Shown here: positions 17,649 to 25,054 of the stretch, one piece after another
How the letters are laid out: every line of letters begins with the position of its first letter
Position numbering within the stretch: the stretch's first letter is position 1
Origin: Phycisphaerae bacterium
GTDB taxonomy: Bacteria; Chloroflexota; Anaerolineae; 4572-78; J111
NCBI GenBank assembly: GCA_028285035.1
Contig: JANQQF010000179.1
Coordinates: 1 to 50,482 of the forward strand
DNA: 50,482 nucleotides
Reading direction: 5' to 3'
The notes under the pieces: model-generated
Databases searched by the model: none
What the model saw: the letters and a program-made list of their open reading frames with translations, nothing else
Told to the model about the DNA's origin: nothing
Position numbers and translations under genes: made by a program

Positions 17649-19993
17649 TTTTGTTTATAACCGATTACAAGTTCATTTTTACGTGTTTGTGAAAACTTCC
17701 ATCCACTTGTATCTTTAAGACCATATTGTTCTTCTAATGTATCCTCTGAAATGTGAGGATTAAGTAACACATCTGAGATAAAATTACCGATTGTATCACT
17801 ATCAAAAGTTAGTAAATATTGCTTTGAGCCAAATTCAATTCCTAATGATGATTGCGGAAAAACTTCTGACACTTTCCAGTCATCTTCATATTCACTACTC
17901 AAATTAAAATCCTTTGGCACAAAGAAAAAATGAGGCTCCTGTGGGGTTAAAATCTCCCAACTCGTTGTCTCAATCCCATTAGTCCGCAAGTATTCATATT
18001 TGTCTTCCCGTTTGCCCCACAATTCAAAAAAGTTCACCGTAGCGGGCTTGACAGGCTTCTTGTCCTTAACAAATAAGCCAATTGCTACCCCCTGTCGAAT
18101 GTCAAATACATTATCATCCACACTACCATCTGGGGTTGTCTCACCAGTCGTTGCATTGCCGTGCAGGTTGATAATGTAGATGTCACTAAAGGCTTTCATC
18201 AATTCTTGTCGCATCCCCCGATGGATCAAGCCTGAAAGATAGGCGTGGTTGGTGATGATTGCCACAATGCCCTGCTCGGTGCGTTCGATGCGATCTTGAG
18301 CTAGTCGAATAAATTTAATGTAATCATCGGACAACGGCTGGATATTGCGTTCACTACGAACTGCTTTTTTGTAGGTGTCCATCAAGCCTTCAATCCACGG
18401 GCTTTTGTTGGACGAGCTGACCGAATACGGCGGATTGCCCATCACCACCAGTACGGGCAGGTGATGCTTGACCTCATTGGCGGCGTTGGTCTCATCGGCC
18501 ACCCATTGGGTGAAAAGGGGCAGGCCAGTCATCTCGTGGGCTTCTTCCAGGGCGTTGGTTAGATAAACCCCGAGCCGTTCTCCGTCGGCGGGCTGATAAC
18601 TCCACTGCTCGGCTAAATCTTCGGGGAGGTCCCGTCCGGCCAGTTGCAGGCTCAGTTTGAAGTGGGCCACGGCGTAGGGAGCCATCAACAACTCAAAGCC
18701 AAAGAGCCGGGGCAGTAGATGCTGTTTAACATAGCCCGGCCACATCCCGGCGTTGCCTTGCTGGATAAATTGCTGGCGAATGTGGTCGATGACGCTGTAG
18801 AGAAAGATGCCTGTGCCAGTGGCAGGGTCTAGGACCAGCACCTTATGGGTCTCAATCGTCTTGCGGGTCTCCTTCTTGCCTTTGACCTTCAAGCTGGGGT
18901 CATAATTGGGTACAGTAATTTTGCTGCTGTCAGCCAGCCCTTGGGTGCAACCAAAGCGATCCGATTTGAGTAGATAATCAACGGAGCGGACAATATAACT
19001 GACCACGGGTTCTGGCGTGTAGTAAACACCCCGCGCCTCACGTAGCTTAGGATCATAGGCGGCCAGAAAGGTTTCGTAAAAATGAACCACGGGATCTTCT
19101 TTGCGGGTACGGCGGCCAAAATCTGCCAAAATTTCGGGCATATCCGTGTTCGCGAGAAGATTCACCAGATCATCCACAAAGCTGGCAAAGGGTTCATCAT
19201 CAAGGTCTGGTCCGGTAATTTGAATAAAGAAATCCCGTAAAAAGGGATTGGATTTTGGAATGAGGTATTGGGCCTCCTGGCGGGTGAAGGTGTCTGGGGT
19301 GGTGTCCATCACTCGGGCGGTAAAAAGACCATAGGCCAAGGTTTGGGCAAACATATCGGCAAAATCGGGGGTTTTATCGGGTAGTCCCAAATCTGCGATT
19401 AAAACCTTGGCAAAGGCGTCCCGCCAGCCTTGCAACAACATCGAGGCTTGTTCATTCTCAAAGGCGGTGATGATAATGTCCCGAATGATATGGGTCAGGC
19501 GAGCCATTCGCTCGGCCAAGTCCTTGGGGGTGTTAATTGCTTCGGGCTGGTGGGCTAAAAAATTTTGCAGGAGGGCTTCAACTGCCTGAAGTCCTTCCTT
19601 TTTGGTCTTGAGCTTGCCATTTGTTTGAGGCTGAGCCAGCCGTGCTTCTTGCCGTAGCTCACCAGCCACATACCAGCGAAAATCGAGGTAGTCGGTCAAA
19701 ACGAGATTATCCAAGGCACGGCGATACCGTTTAAGCTGATCGGACCGTTCGGTTTCCGCCAACGATTTACCCACATCCTTGGCCTCAATGTAGCCGATGG
19801 TCAAATCGTTGCGGGTGATGATGTAGTCAGGCGCACCACAAGCAATGCGCTTAGGTTCATTCGTAGCCGTGATTTGGAGGTCAAGCGCCTCTAACAGGGC
19901 CTTGAGCGTGGGGCGGTGGGTGTGCTCCGTAGCATTGCCCGCTTTCAGGGCATCTTCAATGGTCTTAAGGTAATGCTTAAAGGTAGCTGACAT
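17639..19993 (-). CDS. type ISP-like restriction-modification enzyme, N-terminal part (frameshifted)
   Basis: This 784-aa frame holds the nuclease and methylase of a single-chain restriction-modification enzyme. An N-terminal PD-(D/E)XK-type nuclease is suggested by D56 (GAPDYII) and E70-A-K72 (IGYIEAKDVG). A helical linker follows, then an N6-adenine methylase with YYTPEPVVSYIV near 325, the SAM motif DPATGTG at 389-395 and the catalytic NPPY at 520-523, followed by SDDYIKFIRLAQDRIE. No helicase domain is present, so this is the short, type IIG-like form. The frame stops at TAA 17639-17641, while the conserved sequence goes on in the -1 frame. The frame change must lie between 17639 and 17654, near an AAAA run. 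AGGA lies before the ATG, and a good promoter lies 60-100 bp upstream. If no frameshifting occurs, the enzyme lacks its target-recognition part. Confidence 0.85.
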   Translation of the reverse strand: MSATFKHYLKTIEDALKAGNATEHTHRPTLKALLEALDLQITATNEPKRIACGAPDYIITRNDLTIGYIEAKDVGKSLAETERSDQLKRYRRALDNLVLTDYLDFRWYVAGELRQEARLAQPQTNGKLKTKKEGLQAVEALLQNFLAHQPEAINTPKDLAERMARLTHIIRDIIITAFENEQASMLLQGWRDAFAKVLIADLGLPDKTPDFADMFAQTLAYGLFTARVMDTTPDTFTRQEAQYLIPKSNPFLRDFFIQITGPDLDDEPFASFVDDLVNLLANTDMPEILADFGRRTRKEDPVVHFYETFLAAYDPKLREARGVYYTPEPVVSYIVRSVDYLLKSDRFGCTQGLADSSKITVPNYDPSLKVKGKKETRKTIETHKVLVLDPATGTGIFLYSVIDHIRQQFIQQGNAGMWPGYVKQHLLPRLFGFELLMAPYAVAHFKLSLQLAGRDLPEDLAEQWSYQPADGERLGVYLTNALEEAHEMTGLPLFTQWVADETNAANEVKHHLPVLVVMGNPPYSVSSSNKSPWIEGLMDTYKKAVRSERNIQPLSDDYIKFIRLAQDRIERTEQGIVAIITNHAYLSGLIHRGMRQELMKAFSDIYIINLHGNATTGETTPDGSVDDNVFDIRQGVAIGLFVKDKKPVKPATVNFFELWGKREDKYEYLRTNGIETTSWEILTPQEPHFFFVPKDFNLSSEYEDDWKVSEVFPQSSLGIEFGSKQYLLTFDSDTIGNFISDVLLNPHISEDTLEEQYGLKDTSGWKFSQTRKNELVIGYKQNWL

Positions 19994-20061
19994 TGCAATC
20001 CTATTGTTATTGATTTAGCTTCGAATTATTGTTTACTAGACTTGTTAAGGGGAATATATTT

Positions 20062-20090
20062 AGTTTACGTAATGATTGAGAGGTTGTCAA
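20062..20090 (-). promoter_or_regulatory. sigma-70 promoter of the ISP restriction-modification gene
   Basis: Minus strand TTGACA, 17 bp, TAAACT. The -35 lies nine bases beyond the stop codon of the upstream 135-aa gene. The same -35 and -10 hexamers and spacer length occur in the plus-strand promoter at 20805-20833. Confidence 0.65.
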
Positions 20091-20098
20091 GGGGAGAT

Positions 20099-20506
20099 TT
20101 AGTCGGACTTTCGAAATGTTTCCATTGAGCCTGCTAATTCTTGAATCTGTAAAAATTCTTTTTCGGAGATAAGTTTTCCAAAAGAATTTACTTTTAGACC
20201 TAGGTCACGATAAAGCTTAACGGGGTTACCGTAGACTACCGACGACTCAATACAATATACGCCTTTTGTGGGCGGAAATAGCTGCCGATCTTGGTCTGTA
20301 GGCTGTACTCTCTCCTCTACAGTCAAATGTCCATACGCCAAACTCTTTCTGGAAATGACGATAATATCAGCATCCTTATTTTGTGAGTATGGGTATCGCC
20401 CTTTGTTTTGGTTAAAAAGGCCATCAGAAAGATATTTCTGTAAACCTTCTGGCGTCGGAAATTGTTCCTTATCACTGTTGCCATAGACAATTATTTTTTG
20501 AGCCAT
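20099..20506 (-). CDS. uncharacterised 135-aa protein of the defence cluster
   Basis: I do not recognise this protein with certainty. The ATG is preceded by AAAGGA at seven bases. It starts MAQKIIVYGNSDKEQFP and contains NKDADIIVISRKSLAYGHLTVEE followed by KGVYCIESSVVYGNPVKLY; runs of beta strands with a D-x-I-I-V-I-S-R core suggest a small beta-barrel. A PUA-like (EVE/ASCH) modified-base reader would fit that pattern and the position between an XRE regulator and a restriction-modification gene, but this is a guess. It has no signal peptide or membrane helix. The same-strand gap to the XRE gene is only 38 bp, so the two are probably co-transcribed. Confidence 0.55.
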   Translation of the reverse strand: MAQKIIVYGNSDKEQFPTPEGLQKYLSDGLFNQNKGRYPYSQNKDADIIVISRKSLAYGHLTVEERVQPTDQDRQLFPPTKGVYCIESSVVYGNPVKLYRDLGLKVNSFGKLISEKEFLQIQELAGSMETFRKSD

Positions 20507-20544
20507 TGTTTTGTCCTTTATAAAGATGATTTCATACGCAGGAT

Positions 20545-20760
20545 TTACTCCAAATCCAACTCATCCCGCATCAAGGTATCAATCGACACCTCAAAAAAAT
20601 TAGCGATGGTTAGAATCAAATCAGCGGAGGGCATCGCCTGACCGGACTCGATGCGGTCAAGGTGACTGTGGGTGGCGAGGCTCAGGGCCGAGGCACATTT
20701 TCTTAGGCTGAGGCCACGTTGCTGGCGCAGGTGGCGCACTTTTTCCCCAAATCGTTCCAT
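20545..20760 (-). CDS. XRE-family HTH regulator
   Basis: A 71-aa single-domain Cro/CI-type DNA-binding protein. The ATG at 20760 is chosen because the longer frame from 20802 would translate straight through a 17-bp operator. The HTH runs about residues 4-60: FGEKVRHLRQQRGLSLRKCASAL, then HSHLDRIESGQAMPSADLILTIANFFEVSIDTLM. Two matching operators, at 20771-20787 just upstream of its start codon and at 20834-20850 at the promoter of the divergent 94-aa gene, point to autoregulation plus control of the neighbour. It is probably the control protein of the restriction-modification cluster, comparable with the C proteins of restriction systems, although it sits two genes away from the methylase. 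No strong ribosome binding site is visible. Confidence 0.8.
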   Translation of the reverse strand: MERFGEKVRHLRQQRGLSLRKCASALSLATHSHLDRIESGQAMPSADLILTIANFFEVSIDTLMRDELDLE

Positions 20761-20770
20761 AAATTTTAAC

Positions 20771-20787
20771 GTACCTTTACAGGGTAC
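20771..20787. promoter_or_regulatory. operator O1 (GTACC-N7-GGTAC)
   Basis: GTACCTTTACAGGGTAC lies 10 bp upstream of the XRE start codon. It differs from O2 at only two central positions, and the centres of O1 and O2 are 63 bp apart, about six helical turns. Confidence 0.7.
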
Positions 20788-20804
20788 AAAATAAAGTATC
20801 ACTT

Positions 20805-20833
20805 TTGACAGATTAAAGGGGTGATGCTAAACT
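20805..20833 (+). promoter_or_regulatory. sigma-70 promoter of the 94-aa gene
   Basis: TTGACA, 17 bp, TAAACT, with TGC immediately before the -10 (extended -10). The predicted start of transcription falls inside operator O2, so a bound XRE dimer would block initiation. Confidence 0.7.
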
Positions 20834-20850
20834 GTACCTTATCAGGGTAC
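20834..20850. promoter_or_regulatory. operator O2 (GTACC-N7-GGTAC)
   Basis: GTACCTTATCAGGGTAC directly follows the -10 of the plus-strand promoter. Its dyad matches O1, and the likely ligand is the XRE protein encoded next to it. Confidence 0.7.
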
Positions 20851-20884
20851 AAGTTAAGTTTAGAAACCAGAAAGGAGCAACCCA

Positions 20885-21169
20885 ATGGGAACCATACCCC
20901 CTCCCGAGTTATTAAAACAGTGGCAGGTGAGTGATCTCACCGCCGAGATGGCCATTGGCCATCTGATCCAAAACATCGTCAAACTGGATGAACGGCTGAC
21001 CGAGATGCACAAGAGTGCGCGAAAGCTGCGCATTGATGTGGACAGCTTGATCGCTCACACGAATTTGCCGTTGCCGGTGAAAACAGTGCCGCAGCCGACG
21101 GTGGTCAAGCGGAAACGTCGGGCCGGCGCAAGCGGCGGATCAGCCGTGGATGACGATGATATGGTTTAG
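20885..21169 (+). CDS. uncharacterised 94-aa helical protein, divergent from the XRE regulator
   Basis: The ATG has AAGGAG eight bases upstream. The product is mostly helical over residues 5-58 (ELLKQWQVSDLTAEMAIGHL, then LIQNIVKLDERLTEMHKSAR), followed by a Pro-rich hinge, a basic patch VVKRKRRAG and an acidic tail DDDDMV. It has no membrane segment or catalytic motif that I recognise. The heptad-like first half suggests a coiled-coil dimer, and the basic patch could bind nucleic acid. It is expressed from a strong extended -10 promoter with an XRE operator at the start of transcription, so it is probably held off until the repressor is released. An accessory or toxin-like role in the defence cluster is possible but not shown. 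Confidence 0.6.
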   Translation: MGTIPPPELLKQWQVSDLTAEMAIGHLIQNIVKLDERLTEMHKSARKLRIDVDSLIAHTNLPLPVKTVPQPTVVKRKRRAGASGGSAVDDDDMV

Positions 21170-21187
21170 GGACAACTGAAAGACATC

Positions 21188-21220
21188 ATCCACAAATTCA
21201 CACAGATGGACACAGATAAG
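21188..21220. repeat. second copy of the 10-bp-period ATCTGTG repeat
   Basis: Read on the minus strand it has ATCTGTGTCC, ATCTGTGTGA and ATTTGTGGAT in phase, nearly the same as the arms at 6054-6072 and 6113-6131. It sits just after the 94-aa gene and may be its transcript end or a dispersed element. Confidence 0.55.
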
Positions 21221-21325
21221 ATTATTTGTTTTTTGGCCCAATCGCCTAAAGGCAGTTGGACTTTTTTAGTATAAGGGAGGGACGGGGGTTTGGGAAATGG
21301 GCAGACTAGGTGTTTTACCTGACCT

Positions 21326-22534
21326 TCACACATATAATTGGCGAAGATCAGGGTGGCGAGAAAACATATCGTCACGTTCTTGTTGGTGCTGACTTAATTT
21401 TAGTCTATCTTTTTCTAGTGAGGCTTCTAAGGCGTGAACCTCCGCTACGTTTATTTCAAATGAGGCATTTGCCTGAGCTCGTTTAGCCTCAACATCTGCA
21501 TTCCGATAAGCACCATTAATAACAAGGCCTACGACAACGGAAAAAATAGCAACAAAAAACACCACCACCCACTCACCAGTAGAAAGAGAACGAATAACTG
21601 CAATTAAGGGGCAAATTATGAAAGAGAAAGTTAGTGCGATTTGATACCAAAGTCTTTCACCTGAACTGAGTGGCTTTTTTGAAGCAAGGTCTCTTATAGT
21701 TTGTTCATCGCTTGCTTTTTCTTGACGCTCTTGCTCTAAATTCGACTCCATTTTACCAATCGAGTTTTTAAGCGCTGTAATCCGATCTGACGTATTCTGG
21801 AAAACTTCAAAATCCTTACGTTCCGGCTTAGTGAGTGACGTTTCAAGCGCGTTGAGCTGTTGATCGATCTTAGTAATAGCCTCTCGGGCTTCTTTTTGTT
21901 CACTTAGATCCTGAAATGCATCGGGTACAACCCCGTTATGTTTCAGGATAGTTTGCAGTTGATGCAGCCATATATATTCTGTCAGTCTATCTGGATGTTG
22001 GGATACCTTTTCAATTTCAACCTTTGTGTTTTCTATAACTGACCACATTGCCTGCTGTTTATTTTCTTCAGCTTGGTTTAGCTCCGGGGCACGCTCTATC
22101 AAGTCAGCCGCGTTAGACGCGATTTCAGACCGGATACGGGTCAGTTCTATTTCAGTTTGTCTATGATTTTCTTTTGACGTTGTGTGTGATTCGATGATTT
22201 CGTTGATAGCTGTTAGATTTTGCTCGTTAGTCTGCTTCTTTCGCTTTAATTCACTTTGTTGAATCTCAGTCAAGTCAGAAGCCGCAAGCTGATGTGTAAG
22301 ATTCATTTGCTCCTCAAGTAGCTGCTTCCGCTTATCTTGGTGAGAAGAAAACTCTGGTGTGGCGAGAATCTTTTCGCCAAGCCCCTTTTGTTTTGCGACC
22401 CATTCCTGCTCCGACGCCCTCAACTCTTCCTGCCGAGTTTTAAGCGCATCATAACGAGACTTAATCTCAGCTAAATCCGCTGCCATACGTTGAAGATCGT
22501 CCAGCTCATTTGTCAAAAGATTGAGGCTTGGCAT
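21326..22534 (-). CDS. coiled-coil protein with two membrane helices
   Basis: A 402-aa protein. The ATG at 22534 has AAGGAGT six bases upstream, so the extra 23 codons upstream are not used. Residues about 5-285 are nearly all long charged helices with heptad spacing (ELDDLQRMAADLAEIKSRYD, LRASEQEWVAKQKG, then QSELKRKKQTNEQNLTAINE). Two membrane helices follow, about 297-315 (YQIALTFSFIICPLIAVI) and 322-340 (WVVVFFVAIFSVVVGLVIN), and then a shorter coiled coil of about 60 residues. No nucleotide-binding or nuclease motif is visible. The likely topology is both coiled coils in the cytoplasm joined by a membrane hairpin. Its place beside the XRE/restriction genes suggests a possible membrane effector or scaffold, but housekeeping roles cannot be excluded. 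Confidence 0.65.
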   Translation of the reverse strand: MPSLNLLTNELDDLQRMAADLAEIKSRYDALKTRQEELRASEQEWVAKQKGLGEKILATPEFSSHQDKRKQLLEEQMNLTHQLAASDLTEIQQSELKRKKQTNEQNLTAINEIIESHTTSKENHRQTEIELTRIRSEIASNAADLIERAPELNQAEENKQQAMWSVIENTKVEIEKVSQHPDRLTEYIWLHQLQTILKHNGVVPDAFQDLSEQKEAREAITKIDQQLNALETSLTKPERKDFEVFQNTSDRITALKNSIGKMESNLEQERQEKASDEQTIRDLASKKPLSSGERLWYQIALTFSFIICPLIAVIRSLSTGEWVVVFFVAIFSVVVGLVINGAYRNADVEAKRAQANASFEINVAEVHALEASLEKDRLKLSQHQQERDDMFSRHPDLRQLYV

Positions 22535-22700
22535 CAGAACACTCCTTTGTAAAAACATCACTTGTTGATAATGAATCGAGATATATCTGAAAAACGTCTC
22601 CATTATAAACTGAGCAAAAATTTGACGTCAAGCAATTTTGGTAAATTAGCGGCTAATGCTAACTAATGAAACAAAGAGATTTAGAAATTTAAATAATTCC

Positions 22701-22908
22701 TATTAAAATAAAAGAGGTTAGAATAAGAAAAGAAAGAGAAGGAAAGGAGAGGAGAGGATAAAGATGAAATATGAAAAAAGGGAAAGAATAGAGTATAGAA
22801 GTGGATAAGAAAGAATAGATATGGAGTAGAGTAGAGGGTATAGGATAAAAAGGATAGAAGTGAGGGATATTTAGTAGTTTGTTTAATAATAGGTTTAGTT
22901 TTGGGGGG
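22701..22908. other. 208-nt plus-strand stretch without any cytosine
   Basis: From 22701 to 22908 the plus strand has no C at all, and from about 22711 to 22866 it is almost all A and G with scattered T. No coding frame of any length is present. Together with the AT-rich sequence to 23321, it makes the region between the coiled-coil gene and the double-XRE gene unlike the rest of the window. Apart from hairpins and TGTACG repeats, I see nothing else in this 787-bp gap. Confidence 0.7.
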
Positions 22909-22922
22909 CTAAAAAAGAAAAA

Positions 22923-22955
22923 AACACCTTTATAGGGTGGCTAAGCCCAGGTGTT
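22923..22955. terminator. hairpin AACACCT/AGGTGTT
   Basis: A 7-bp outer stem with a partly pairing interior (GGG...CCC). An A-rich run precedes it on the plus strand and CTTTCC follows. On the minus strand it would end in a long T-rich run (GTTTTTTTC), so it could end a minus-strand transcript. Confidence 0.4.
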
Positions 22956-23066
22956 CTTTCCTTGGATTTGGTAGAAAGAAATAGAAAGGATTAAGAAATA
23001 TCCGACATATTTCTCTCAAAGGTTTATTACATGAATAATTGTAAGATAGAAGTGGGAAATTTCACC

Positions 23067-23133
23067 TGTACGGATTCTGTACGGATGTACGAGTTGTACG
23101 GGTTTTATCACAAAAACTCGACAGATTGTACGA
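23067..23133. repeat. cluster of five TGTACG(G/A) direct repeats
   Basis: TGTACGG/TGTACGA copies start at 23067, 23078, 23086, 23095 and 23127, all on the plus strand. They lie about 200-280 bp upstream of the double-XRE gene. Close direct spacing of 8-11 bp resembles iteron-like protein-binding sites. Confidence 0.6.
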
Positions 23134-23140
23134 GTTTTTT
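23112..23140 (+). terminator. rho-independent terminator-like hairpin within the TGTACG cluster
   Basis: AAAAACTCG/CGAGTTTTT stem with a 10-nt loop, followed by T on the plus strand. The A-run on the other side makes it nearly symmetric. With the upstream repeats it could be an attenuator or the end of a short RNA. Confidence 0.5.
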
Positions 23141-23345
23141 GCAAAAAGTTCATACTAATTATAGAATAATAGTAGGACATTTCCTTTAATTAATCAAATC
23201 TTCCATAGAAGAATAAAATATCTTATTTCTATTTAGTAATATTTTAGAAAGAATAGATAAATGCCTCTAAGAAAGAACACTTATATATTAGGATTTCTCT
23301 TACATATTTATACCATATTGTATGGTTCTTAGGACATTAAATAGT

Positions 23346-23951
23346 ATGAACTTAGAAAGATTTGGACAAACCTTACATCAATCAAGAAAGCAAACAAAAC
23401 TAACTCAAGCAGAATTGGCTGAAAAGATAGGAGTTAGTAAAGAATTAATTTCTAATTGGGAACGGGCATATAAGCTTCGAGGACGAAGATGGGTTCCAGA
23501 TCGGACATCAGTGATAAATTTAATAAAAATATTCAAGGATGTATTATATGCTGAAGATGCTTACAAGTGGGCTTTATGTGCAAATCATAAACTAACGTTT
23601 GAAGAACTATACAGAATATATGCGAATATTCAATTAAATGACAGTTTGAATTTAATTGAATTTGGTAAGACTTTGCAAGCATTACGACAAAAAAAAGACT
23701 TAACCCAGCAAGAGCTTGCTCTGGAAATTAATGTATCTTCAAATCTTATTTCAAAATGGGAAACTGCTTATGAGGCAAATGGACGTCAATGGAAACCATC
23801 TCGTAATAATGTCATTGATCTCATCAATGTCTTTACCTCGGAGCTAACAATGACTGAGGCACAACTTTTAGCCAAACAAGCAGGGTTTATCTTAGAAGAT
23901 GAAGATTTAGCTCATCTTATTCCAGACGAGGAATTTTTGGTCAACATCTAG
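23346..23951 (+). CDS. protein made of two tandem XRE-type HTH domains
   Basis: A 201-aa protein if it starts at 23346; an ATG eight codons upstream (23322) is also possible, and neither has a good ribosome binding site. It consists of an internal duplication. Each half opens with an HTH (FGQTLHQSRKQTKLTQAEL and FGKTLQALRQKKDLTQQEL; then VSKELISNWERAY and VSSNLISKWETAY). Each half then carries an unusual conserved extension, G(R)RxW(V/K)P(D/S)R...VI(N/D)LI(K/N)(I/V)F. The second half ends in an acidic tail (EDEDLAHLIPDEEF). One chain could therefore bind two half-sites in direct orientation, matching the TGTACG direct repeats upstream. Low-GC, AT-rich codon use and the AT-rich surroundings differ from neighbouring genes, suggesting recent acquisition. 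Confidence 0.75.
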   Translation: MNLERFGQTLHQSRKQTKLTQAELAEKIGVSKELISNWERAYKLRGRRWVPDRTSVINLIKIFKDVLYAEDAYKWALCANHKLTFEELYRIYANIQLNDSLNLIEFGKTLQALRQKKDLTQQELALEINVSSNLISKWETAYEANGRQWKPSRNNVIDLINVFTSELTMTEAQLLAKQAGFILEDEDLAHLIPDEEFLVNI

Positions 23952-23983
23952 AAATACTCAATAACCAAGTAATCAGGCAGAGA

Positions 23984-25054
23984 TCAAACTGGCAACGCAC
24001 ACTGCTCCGGCACCATCTCATCTACAACCTGGATCTGTCGCTCGGCCCGGTCAGCCGCGTCCTGCTCATACTGATGCATCAGGGCGATGAACTGTTCAGG
24101 GTGGGTGCAGGTGATCAGTTGTTGTTTGACCTTGTTCATGTGAGAGAGGCCGCGCACATAGCGGACAACGTGTTTGCGGAAGCGGATCAGGCCCTGCTCT
24201 TCGCCATAGAAATCGATCATCAGATCGAGGTGACGATAGATCAGTTGGGCCTTTTCGGCCAGGGTAATTTGCTCGATGTCCTTCCGTTGGAAAATCCAGG
24301 GGTTGCCGATGGCGGCCCGAGCAATCATCACCGCATCACAGCCGGTGTGTTGTTTCATCCGGGTGATATCGGCCACGGTCTTGACATCACCATTGCCGAC
24401 AACCGGAATCTTGACCGTCTGTTTGATTTCGGCGATGGGATCCCAGCGGGCTTCGCCCTTATAGGCTTGCTCTTTGGTGCGGCCGTGGATGGCGATCAGG
24501 GCAGCCCCGTTGTCCTCCATCACCTTGGCCACCTCCAGATAGTTGAGCGAGTCCTCATCCCAGCCCAGGCGAATCTTGCCGGTAATCGGCACATCGACAG
24601 CTTTATTTAGGCGCTCAAAGATACGCCCGATCTTGGCGGGTTCACGCAGCAAGGCGGCCCCAGAGCCTCGGCCTGAGACCTTACGCACAGAGCAACCCAT
24701 ATTGATATCGATGATATCTGGCCCCAGCGGGGCAATCATCTGGGCCGCCTGCGCCAACACATCCTCATTTTTACCAAAGATCTGAAAGACCATCGGACTT
24801 TCCGAGGGATCAAATTCCAACATTTGGCGGGTGCGGGGGTTGCCCTGGGTTAGCCCATCAGAGGAGACAAATTCGCTGTAGCTCATCGCCGAGCCATATT
24901 CACGACAGATTAAACGGTAGGGTTTGTCGGAAAAGCCAGCCATCGGCGAAAGGATGACATCACCATAGACGGGAATGTCTCGCACATAAAACGTCGGGGG
25001 GTCTTGATGAGGTTGGGTCATAGGGGGCTGGCTCATTGAGGCAGACTGGCTCAT
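23984..25054 (-). CDS. dusB: tRNA-dihydrouridine synthase (DusB-like)
   Basis: An FMN-dependent enzyme that reduces uridine to dihydrouridine in tRNA. The TIM-barrel motifs are all present: LSPMAGFSDKPYR at 35-47 (FMN phosphate/flavin region), the catalytic Cys C121 in DINMGCSVRKVSGRGSGAAL, K160 in ITGKIRLGW, H190 in IAIHGRT, and VVGNGDV at 218-224. The C-terminal helical domain (YGEEQGLIRFRKHVVRYVRG) is the tRNA-binding part. At 356 aa it is a normal length. The start codon overlaps the stop of the upstream pentapeptide-repeat gene (ATGA), so translation is coupled. Two further Met residues at 7 and 12 could be used instead, but the overlap supports the first. The B-type assignment rests on overall motif pattern rather than alignment. 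Confidence 0.9.
   Translation of the reverse strand: MSQSASMSQPPMTQPHQDPPTFYVRDIPVYGDVILSPMAGFSDKPYRLICREYGSAMSYSEFVSSDGLTQGNPRTRQMLEFDPSESPMVFQIFGKNEDVLAQAAQMIAPLGPDIIDINMGCSVRKVSGRGSGAALLREPAKIGRIFERLNKAVDVPITGKIRLGWDEDSLNYLEVAKVMEDNGAALIAIHGRTKEQAYKGEARWDPIAEIKQTVKIPVVGNGDVKTVADITRMKQHTGCDAVMIARAAIGNPWIFQRKDIEQITLAEKAQLIYRHLDLMIDFYGEEQGLIRFRKHVVRYVRGLSHMNKVKQQLITCTHPEQFIALMHQYEQDAADRAERQIQVVDEMVPEQCALPV

Noticed and set aside
17639..17654. programmed -1 frameshift with a slippery heptamer
   Set aside because: The zero-frame codons CAA AAT TGG do not form X XXY YYZ, and no clear stimulatory hairpin was found, so mutation is the simpler explanation.
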